Assembly (NCBI RefSeq): GCF_010894405.1
Contig: NZ_JAAIYA010000010.1
Span: 62,001 to 126,000 of the forward strand
DNA from: Pyxidicoccus caerfyrddinensis
GTDB lineage: Bacteria > Myxococcota > Myxococcia > Myxococcales > Myxococcaceae
Length of the DNA: 64,000 bases
Direction of reading: 5' to 3'
Shown: positions 58,601 to 64,000 of the stretch, one piece after another
Position numbering within the stretch: the stretch's first letter is position 1
Layout of the letters: every line of letters begins with the position of its first letter
Notes under the pieces: model-generated
What the model was told of the DNA's origin: nothing
The model's database searches: none
Seen by the model: the letters and a program-made list of their open reading frames with translations, nothing else
Program-made: the position numbers and the translations under genes

Positions 58601-59146
58601 CTCCGCGATGGTGATGAGCGAGGCGATGCGGTCGGGCTGGCGGGGCAGGGGCCGGGCCACCAGCGGCTTGAAGTCCTCGGGCCGCTTCTCGAAGTCACAC
58701 TTGGAGATGAGGTCGTCGATCATCCCCTGCAGGCCCATGGCCCGGCCGTCGTCCGGCGAGTAGATGCGCGTGACGCCGTACTTGTGGAGCTCGTCGATCT
58801 CCGTGGGGAGGATGGTGCCGCCACCGCCGCCGAACACCTTGATGTTCGCGCCGCGCTGACGGAGCAGGTCGATCATGTACTTGAAGAACTCGACGTGTCC
58901 GCCCTGGTAGGAGGTGATCGCGATGCCCTGGACGTCCTCCTGGATGGCGCAGTCGACGATCTCCGACACGGAGCGGTTGTGGCCCAGGTGGATGACCTCC
59001 GCACCCGACGCCTGCATGAGGCGGCGCATGACGTTGATGGCCGCGTCATGGCCGTCGAACAGGCTGGCGGCCGTGACGATGCGGACGTGGTGGCGGGGCT
59101 TGTAGGGCTGGGGAGGGGTCGGCGTGGTCGGCTGGGCGTGTCGCAC
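55673..59146 (-). CDS. icmF: Fused isobutyryl-CoA mutase IcmF
   Basis: 1157 residues from a GTG at 59146. Three parts are in the IcmF order. First is a B12-binding domain (about 20-150) with the cobalt-ligand box FDGHDAA (H33), then [17 protein letters not shown]. Second is a G-protein chaperone (about 205-420) with Walker [11 protein letters not shown] and INKFDKRG. Third is the acyl-CoA mutase barrel (about 560-1157) with [59 protein letters not shown] and [16 protein letters not shown]. IcmF interconverts isobutyryl-CoA and n-butyryl-CoA (and pivalyl/isovaleryl-CoA) with adenosylcobalamin. It is the last gene of the mut operon and fits branched-chain fatty-acid metabolism. Confidence 0.93.
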   Translation of the reverse strand: MRHAQPTTPTPPQPYKPRHHVRIVTAASLFDGHDAAINVMRRLMQASGAEVIHLGHNRSVSEIVDCAIQEDVQGIAITSYQGGHVEFFKYMIDLLRQRGANIKVFGGGGGTILPTEIDELHKYGVTRIYSPDDGRAMGLQGMIDDLISKCDFEKRPEDFKPLVARPLPRQPDRIASLITIAENFADAGEELRKAMAEAHVDAPRVPVLGITGTGGAGKSSLVDELVRRFLADFPDKTLAVLSVDPSKRKSGGALLGDRIRMNAIDNSRVYMRSMATRQSNLALSRHVAHSIEVCKAAGFDLIIVETSGIGQSDTEITEHSDVSLYVMTAEYGAATQLEKIDMLDFADVIAINKFDKRGSLDALRDVRKQWKRNHIAFNVSDDAVPVHGTIASQFNDPGMNQLYRAIMDAVVKKTGAPLQSQFALTPGMSEKKWIIPPERTRYLAEIVEACESYDGFVRAQAAIARRMYQLHGTIQALRANVGKKHLEIVEPKDASDVVQVTERVEGEPAYLSELVALYQDLEGRLHPDSRRLLAEWPATKRRYAAAKYQYQVRDKVIELDLYTESLSHLRVPKIALPRYEDWGDILTWLLRENAPGAFPFTAGVFPLKREGEDPARMFAGEGGPERTNKRFHYVSRGLPAKRLSTAFDSVTLYGEDPDHRPDIYGKVGNSGVSIANVDDAKKLYSGFDLADPSTSVSMTINGPAPMLLGFFLNAAVDQQCEKWIREQGQVEAVEKKIDALYRERGVPRPRYQGDLPAGNDGLGLLLLGVSGDEVLPRDVYEKIRAKTLQQVRGTVQADILKEDQAQNTCIFSTEFALRVMGDIQQYFIDQKVRNFYSVSISGYHIAEAGANPISQLAFTLANGFTFVEYYLSRGMDIDDFAPNLSFFFSNGMDPEYAVLGRVARRIWAKAIRDKYGGNDRSQKLKYHIQTSGRSLHAQEIAFNDIRTTLQALLALNDNCNSLHTNAYDEAITTPTEESVRRALAIQLVINKEFGLSKNENPNQGSFIIEELTDLVEAAVLAEFRAISERGGVLGAMERMYQRSKIQEESLYYETLKHDGTLPIVGVNTFLDPKGSPTVTPPEVIRATKEEKDYSITARDAFWKRNAATAPQALEAVRRAALDNGNVFAALMDACKVCTLGQLSRALYEVGGQYRRNM

Positions 59147-59221
59147 GCGCGTACACTAAAAGTGCGGTGCGGCACCGGCAAGCGATTGAAGTTGCAGGTG
59201 CTCGCCGTACGACGCGGGCCG

Positions 59222-60205
59222 TCAGGCCGGCATGCGTGGCAGGAAGGCGCCTAGCACCCGCAGTGCGGCGGAAGTCGGCGTCGCCCGGCCTTCGCGAACG
59301 TCCGTCTCCAGCGAGGGCACGAGGGCGGACACCTCGGGGTGCGCTCGCAGGGCCGACCGCAGGCCGTCCTGCACCATGGCCCACATCCAGCCCACCTGCT
59401 GCTCCTGGCGGCGGCGCGACAGCTCCCCCGACGCGGCGCGGCGGGCGATGCGCTCCACCACCGAGTCCCACAGCTTCTCGATGCCAGTGCCTTCCAGCGC
59501 GCTGCACGTGGTGACGACCGGCTCCGCGCCCGGCCGCATGAGGTGGAGGGCGGCGCGGTACTCGGCGCGGGCCCGCTCGGCACGGGGCGCGTTGTCGCCG
59601 TCCGCCTTGTTGATGGCGACCATGTCCGCCACCTCCAGGATGCCGCGCTTGATGCCCTGCAGCTCGTCGCCCGCGCCCGCGAGCATCAGTACCAGGTAGA
59701 AGTCGACCAGCTCCGAGACCACCGTCTCCGACTGGCCCACGCCCACCGTCTCCACCAGCACCACGTCGAAGCCCGCGGCCTCGCACAAGAGGAGCGTCTC
59801 GCGCGTCTTGCGCGCCACGCCGCCCAGCGTGCCGCTGGAAGGACTAGGGCGGATGTACGCGGCACTCTCGCGCGACAGGCGGGCCATGCGCGTCTTGTCG
59901 CCCAGGATGCTGCCGCCGGAGATGCTGCTCGACGGGTCGATGGCGAGCACCGCCACCCGGTGGCCCTTGCCCACGAGGTGCATGCCGAGCGCGTCGATGA
60001 AGGTGCTCTTGCCCGCGCCCGGCACGCCGCTGATGCCCACGCGCTGGCTGTTTCCCGTGTGGGGCAGCAGGCGGGTGAGCACCTCCTGCGCGAGGGCCGC
60101 GTGGCGCGGGTGCTCGCTCTCCACCAGGGTGATGGCGCGCGCGAGCACGGCGCGGTCTCCGGCGCGGACGCCGTCCATGTAGGTGTCCGCGGGCAGCAGC
60201 TTCAC
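59222..60205 (-). CDS. meaB: MeaB-type GTPase chaperone of methylmalonyl-CoA mutase
   Basis: 327 residues. MeaB/ArgK G proteins load and protect the B12 cofactor of methylmalonyl-CoA mutase using GTP. Walker A is [10 protein letters not shown] (60-69), followed by [20 protein letters not shown], the switch [11 protein letters not shown] and [10 protein letters not shown]. The C-terminal dimerisation arm is present ([14 protein letters not shown]). It overlaps mutB by 4 bases (60202-60205). IcmF downstream carries its own fused chaperone, so this one most likely serves MutAB. Confidence 0.93.
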   Translation of the reverse strand: MKLLPADTYMDGVRAGDRAVLARAITLVESEHPRHAALAQEVLTRLLPHTGNSQRVGISGVPGAGKSTFIDALGMHLVGKGHRVAVLAIDPSSSISGGSILGDKTRMARLSRESAAYIRPSPSSGTLGGVARKTRETLLLCEAAGFDVVLVETVGVGQSETVVSELVDFYLVLMLAGAGDELQGIKRGILEVADMVAINKADGDNAPRAERARAEYRAALHLMRPGAEPVVTTCSALEGTGIEKLWDSVVERIARRAASGELSRRRQEQQVGWMWAMVQDGLRSALRAHPEVSALVPSLETDVREGRATPTSAALRVLGAFLPRMPA

Positions 60206-62388
60206 GCCGCCTCCAGCTCGGCGGCGAGCTTGTCGAGCAGCTCCAGGGCTGCCTTCGCGATGACGGTGCCGGGGCCGAAGATGGCGGCGGCGCCCGCGGC
60301 GCGCAGCGCGTCGTAGTCCTGGGGCGGAATCACGCCGCCCACCACCACCATGATGTCCTCGCGGCCCAGCTTCGCCAGGGCCTGCTTCAGCTCCGGCACC
60401 AGCGTGAGGTGACCGGCGGCGAGCGAGCTGGCACCCACGATGTGGACGTCGTTCTCCACCGCCTGGCGCGCGGACTCGTCGGGCGTCTGGAACAGCGGCC
60501 CGATGTCCACGTCGAAGCCCAGGTCGGCGAAGGCGGTGGCGATGACCTTCTGGCCGCGGTCATGCCCGTCCTGCCCCATCTTCGCGATGAGGATGCGAGG
60601 CCGGCGACCGAAGCGCGCCAGGAAGGCATCCGCCTTCGCGCGCGCTTCGGCGATGCCGCTCGCGGAGCCGGCCTCGGCCGAGTACACCCCGGAGATGGTT
60701 CGCACGGTGGCCTCGTAGCGCCCGTAGACCTTCTCGAGCGCGTCGCTGATTTCTCCCACGGTGGCCTTGGCCCGCGCCGCGTCGATAGCGAGCGCCAGCA
60801 GGTTGCCCTCGTTGCGCCGGCCCGCCTCGGTGAGCGCGTCCAGGCGGCGGCGGACCTCGTCGGCGTTGCGCTCGGCGCGCAGCTCGCGCAGGCGGGCCAC
60901 CTGGGCCTCGCGCACCGCGGAGTTGTCCACCTTGAGGATGTCGAGCCGGTCCTCGCGCTCGGGCGGGTACTTGTTCACGCCGATGATGGCCTGGCGTCCG
61001 GAGTCGATGCGCGCCTGGGTGCGCGCGGCGGCCTCCTCGATGCGCAGCTTGGGCAGGCCGGCTTCAATCGCCTTGGTCATGCCGCCCAGCGCTTCCACCT
61101 CCTGGATGTGAGCCCAGGCCTTGTGCGCCAGCTCGTGGGTGAGGCGCTCCACGTAGTAGCTGCCGCCCCACGGGTCGATGACGCGCGTGGTGCCGCTCTC
61201 CAGTTGCAGATACAACTGGGTATTGCGAGCGATGCGCGCGCTGAAGTCGGTGGGCAGCGCAATCGCCTCGTCCAGCGAGTTGGTATGGAGGCTCTGCGTG
61301 TGGCCCTGGGTGGCGGCCATGGCCTCCACACAGGTGCGCACGACGTTGTTGTAGACGTCCTGCGCGGTGAGGCTCCAGCCGGACGTCTGGCAGTGCGTGC
61401 GCAGCGCCAGGCTCTTGTCGCTCTTGGGCTTGAAGTCCTTGAGGAGCCGGGCCCAGAGGAGGCGGGCCGCGCGCAGCTTGGCCACCTCCATGAAGAAGTT
61501 CATCCCGATGGCCCAGAAGAACGACAGGCGGGGCGCGAAGGCGTCCACGTCCAGGCCAGCGGCGAGTCCCGCGCGCACGTACTCCACGCCGTCCGCGAGC
61601 GTGTAGCCCAATTCCAGGTCCTGGGACGCGCCGGCTTCCTGCATGTGGTAGCCGCTGATGCTGATGCTGTTGAAGCGCGGCATCCGCTCCGCCGTGAAGC
61701 GGAAGATGTCCCCGATGATGCGCATCGAGGGACCGGGCGGATAGATGTACGTGTTGCGGACCATGAACTCCTTGAGGATGTCGTTCTGGATGGTCCCGCT
61801 GAGCTGCTCGGGGCGCACGCCCTGTTCCTCGGCCGCCACGACGTAGAGCGCGAGCACGGGGAGGACGGCGCCGTTCATCGTCATGGACACGGACATCTGG
61901 TCGAGCGGAATCCGGTCGAACAGGATGCGCATGTCCTTGATGGAGTCGATGGCCACGCCCGCCATGCCCACGTCGCCAGAGACGCGCGGGTGGTCGCTGT
62001 CGTAGCCCCGGTGCGTGGCGAGGTCGAACGCGATGGACAGGCCCTTCTGACCGGCCGCGAGGTTGCGGCGGTAGAAGGCATTGGAGGCCTCGGCGGTGGA
62101 GAACCCGGCGTACTGGCGCACGGTCCACGGCTGCTGCACGTACATGGTCGCGTACGGGCCGCGCACGAAGGGCGGCAGGCCGGGCAGCGAGCCCAGGTGC
62201 GCCACGCCCTCGAGGTCTTCAGGGGCGTAGACGGGCTTGACGGGGATGCCCTCGGGCGTGTCCCAGCGCTCGGCGGCGCGGGTGGCGTCGCTCGCCTGGT
62301 GCCGCTGGGTGTCGCGCACGGCGGGGGCGGGCTGCGTCTCTGGGGCGTCGAAGGCGACGCGGGAGAAGTCCGGAACGTTGGAGCGCAT
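60202..62388 (-). CDS. mutB: Methylmalonyl-CoA mutase large (alpha) subunit
   Basis: 728 residues. It converts (R)-methylmalonyl-CoA to succinyl-CoA, feeding propionyl-CoA into the TCA cycle. The substrate barrel has [60 protein letters not shown] and [20 protein letters not shown]. The C-terminal B12 domain (about 595-728) has [17 protein letters not shown] (DxHxxG), [19 protein letters not shown] and GGVIPPQDY. Adenosylcobalamin-binding residues are intact. It starts at 62388, where TGATG overlaps the stop of the small-subunit gene. Confidence 0.96.
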   Translation of the reverse strand: MRSNVPDFSRVAFDAPETQPAPAVRDTQRHQASDATRAAERWDTPEGIPVKPVYAPEDLEGVAHLGSLPGLPPFVRGPYATMYVQQPWTVRQYAGFSTAEASNAFYRRNLAAGQKGLSIAFDLATHRGYDSDHPRVSGDVGMAGVAIDSIKDMRILFDRIPLDQMSVSMTMNGAVLPVLALYVVAAEEQGVRPEQLSGTIQNDILKEFMVRNTYIYPPGPSMRIIGDIFRFTAERMPRFNSISISGYHMQEAGASQDLELGYTLADGVEYVRAGLAAGLDVDAFAPRLSFFWAIGMNFFMEVAKLRAARLLWARLLKDFKPKSDKSLALRTHCQTSGWSLTAQDVYNNVVRTCVEAMAATQGHTQSLHTNSLDEAIALPTDFSARIARNTQLYLQLESGTTRVIDPWGGSYYVERLTHELAHKAWAHIQEVEALGGMTKAIEAGLPKLRIEEAAARTQARIDSGRQAIIGVNKYPPEREDRLDILKVDNSAVREAQVARLRELRAERNADEVRRRLDALTEAGRRNEGNLLALAIDAARAKATVGEISDALEKVYGRYEATVRTISGVYSAEAGSASGIAEARAKADAFLARFGRRPRILIAKMGQDGHDRGQKVIATAFADLGFDVDIGPLFQTPDESARQAVENDVHIVGASSLAAGHLTLVPELKQALAKLGREDIMVVVGGVIPPQDYDALRAAGAAAIFGPGTVIAKAALELLDKLAAELEAA

Positions 62389-64000
62389 CAGGCCACCACT
62401 CCGAGCTGCTGGTGCAGCGTCTTCAGGAGCTGGAACAGGTCCGCTCCCGCGTAGATGAAGAGGTCCACGCCAGCCGCGCGGAAGGCGGCCTCGTGGTCAC
62501 CGGGACGACCGGCCACGACGACGGCGCGCGCGCCCCGGGCCTTGAGGGCCTGGGTGAGCGCGGGCACCTGGTCCGGGTACAGCGTGTCCGGGCCGGAGAT
62601 GACCGCGAGCAGGGTGCCCGTCTTGGCGAAGGCCTCCGCCGCGTGGTTGGCGTCCGTGAAGTCGCGGTGCTCGTCTGTCTCGATGCCGCCCACGGCCAGC
62701 GCGTTGGTGGTCCACATCGAGCGCGTGGTGTGCTCCGCCACCGTGCCCAGGCTCACCATGAAGGCGCGCGGGCGCGTGCCGTACAGGGCGAGGTGCCGGT
62801 CGCTCGCGTCGCGCAGCGACTCGAATGCCTCCGCCATGCGCACAGGGCGCAGCGGCGCGAAGTCGCCCTCGGCCTTCACGGGCGTGGGATGCGGCTCGCG
62901 CTGGACGGGGGCTTCGCCCAGGTGGGGGAACTCGCTGACGCCCACCATCGGCAGGCGCCGGCTGCGTACGGCCTTGTCGCGCGCGGCGACCGTTTCCGCG
63001 AGCACGCGGGCTACGTCGCCGTCGACGAGCGCGCGCGTCATGCCGCCCAGTGCCTCGATGCGCTGCAGCTCCGTCCACGCCGCGCGGGCCACTTCGCCGG
63101 TGAGCTGCTCCAGGTAGTAGCTGCCGCCGGCGGGGTCCGCGACGCGGTTGAGGCTGGACTCGTCGCGCAGGATGAGCTGCGTGTTGCGCGCGAGCCGCCG
63201 GCTCTGCTCGTCCGGCGTACCCAGGGGCTCGTCGAAGGGAGAGGTGCTCACGCTGTCCGCGCCCGCGACGACGGCGGCGAAGGACTCCGCGGTGGCGCGC
63301 AGGATGTTCACCCACGGGTCGCGCTTCGCCTTGGTGCCGGTGGCAGTGCGTGCATGAAGCGACATCGCCTGCGCCTCCGGCGGACCACCGGAGGCGGCGA
63401 CGACCTTGGACCAGAGCAGCCGCGCCGCGCGCAGCCGGGCAATCTCCGGGAAGAACTGCCCGCCCACCGACAGCGCGAACTGCATCGAGCGCGCCGCGTC
63501 CGAGGGAGACACGCCCGCGCGCTCCAGCTCGCGCAGGTACTCCACGCCGGTGGCGATGGCCCACGCCAACTCCTGCACGGGCGTGGCACCCGCGTCCGCC
63601 CAGGCACGCGAGGACACCAGCAGCGCGCGCAGACCCGGCGCTTCCTTCCGCAGCGAAGTCACCAGCGGCGCGGCCCGAGCGAGCGTCCCGGCGACGTCCA
63701 CCTTCGCCGCGCCCGCGCGAGCCATGGCGCCGATGGGATCGATGCCCAGGCTTCCACTCAACGCCTTGCGCGGAACACGAAGCGCGTCCGCGACCTGGAG
63801 CAGGAGCGACGCGGGAGCGAGCACGTCACGAGCCGGCTCCAGGTGCACGGGTGTGCGCTCCAGCGGGACGTGCGCTAGGAGCCGCCGCATCGAGTCCGCG
63901 TCCTTCACGTCGACGCCGTGCGGTGCATCCAGCAGCAGCCAGATGCCCTGGCCGCCGCGCTCCAGGTCATTGCGGAGGACCTCGGCGGTGGAAGCGACCT
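62388..64000 (-). CDS. mutA: Methylmalonyl-CoA mutase small (beta) subunit, 5' end beyond the window
   Basis: The frame is open from its stop at 62388 to the end of the window, giving about 537 residues of a protein usually about 620 long. The true start therefore lies outside. The apparent GTG at 63908 is internal, since the frame before it reads [20 protein letters not shown], a typical MutA segment. Later blocks match the family: [60 protein letters not shown] and [18 protein letters not shown]. The C-terminal domain lacks the B12 His box, as expected for the non-catalytic subunit. It is translationally coupled to mutB. Confidence 0.93.
   Translation of the reverse strand, partial: VASTAEVLRNDLERGGQGIWLLLDAPHGVDVKDADSMRRLLAHVPLERTPVHLEPARDVLAPASLLLQVADALRVPRKALSGSLGIDPIGAMARAGAAKVDVAGTLARAAPLVTSLRKEAPGLRALLVSSRAWADAGATPVQELAWAIATGVEYLRELERAGVSPSDAARSMQFALSVGGQFFPEIARLRAARLLWSKVVAASGGPPEAQAMSLHARTATGTKAKRDPWVNILRATAESFAAVVAGADSVSTSPFDEPLGTPDEQSRRLARNTQLILRDESSLNRVADPAGGSYYLEQLTGEVARAAWTELQRIEALGGMTRALVDGDVARVLAETVAARDKAVRSRRLPMVGVSEFPHLGEAPVQREPHPTPVKAEGDFAPLRPVRMAEAFESLRDASDRHLALYGTRPRAFMVSLGTVAEHTTRSMWTTNALAVGGIETDEHRDFTDANHAAEAFAKTGTLLAVISGPDTLYPDQVPALTQALKARGARAVVVAGRPGDHEAAFRAAGVDLFIYAGADLFQLLKTLHQQLGVVA

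Noticed and set aside
57251-62454. Long plus-strand open frames opposite icmF and mutB
   Set aside because: Antisense shadows rich in Val, Arg and His. The minus-strand mutase motifs are unambiguous.
63906-63908. GTG at 63908 as the start of mutA
   Set aside because: The frame is open upstream to the window edge and reads a typical MutA segment, so the real start lies outside the window.

Overview
This window looks like chromosomal DNA of a myxobacterium, most likely of the Myxococcus/Corallococcus/Pyxidicoccus group. The reasons are very high GC with strong GC3 bias, densely packed genes with many ATGA, GTGA and TGATG overlaps, many secreted lipoproteins, a degenerate Ser/Thr-kinase-like PEGA protein, c-di-GMP parts (PilZ, REC-GGDEF), a ceramide-synthesis gene set, and two B12-dependent acyl-CoA mutases. 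This is inference from gene content; no rRNA is present to confirm it. I saw no insertion sequence, prophage or CRISPR array.

Layout. 0-8.5 kb: the tail of an unknown gene, a lipoprotein, a secreted CBM56/di-heme oxidoreductase, a methyltransferase, a P1 peptidase with a D-amino-acid aminotransferase, a Uma2-fold protein and a secreted glycerophosphodiesterase. 8.5-16.9 kb: a HAD 5'-nucleotidase, a small zinc-ribbon protein, a pseudokinase followed by a NarL-type regulator, a paired active/inactive M16 peptidase and an RluA-type pseudouridine synthase. 16.9-24.8 kb: two surface proteins, a zinc-ribbon/Tudor-like protein, mlaE-mlaF-mlaD for lipid transport, a PfkB kinase and a PilZ protein. 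24.8-28.6 kb: a phosphoesterase, a lipoprotein, psd and hisS.

28.7-34.1 kb holds the most novel unit: an S24/S26 peptidase, a PqqD-like protein, a lipoprotein, a 1026-residue Ig/FN3/PQQ-propeller protein, a 52-residue peptide with a YxxPxI motif and two C-terminal Cys, and an HprK-like P-loop protein. These are chained by overlaps and run into miaA. It resembles a RiPP (ribosomal peptide) cassette without a recognisable ring-forming enzyme.

34.1-44 kb: miaA, an HdeD-like protein, an unusual FAD-oxidoreductase/receiver fusion, a REC-GGDEF diguanylate cyclase, a TPR membrane protein, tRNA-Leu(CAA), a receiver/cupin-like fusion, an RsmB-type rRNA methyltransferase, a coiled-coil protein, tRNA-Ala(GGC) and class I aldolase. 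44-54.3 kb: a TolC-like protein with an MlaC-like lipid-binding protein, then a probable bacterial sphingolipid locus. The three core ceramide enzymes (serine palmitoyltransferase, GNAT-type ceramide synthase, ceramide reductase) are on the minus strand. A divergent RND/MMPL exporter and a PAP2 enzyme are on the plus strand. 54.3-64 kb: an aminotransferase with a duplicated 3' tail, then the minus-strand operon mutA-mutB-meaB-icmF for methylmalonyl-CoA and isobutyryl-CoA rearrangement.

Lipid and envelope metabolism is the recurring theme: two Mla sets, psd, GDPD, ceramide synthesis, RND export and branched/propionyl acyl-CoA mutases. Signalling and the peptide cassette are interspersed.
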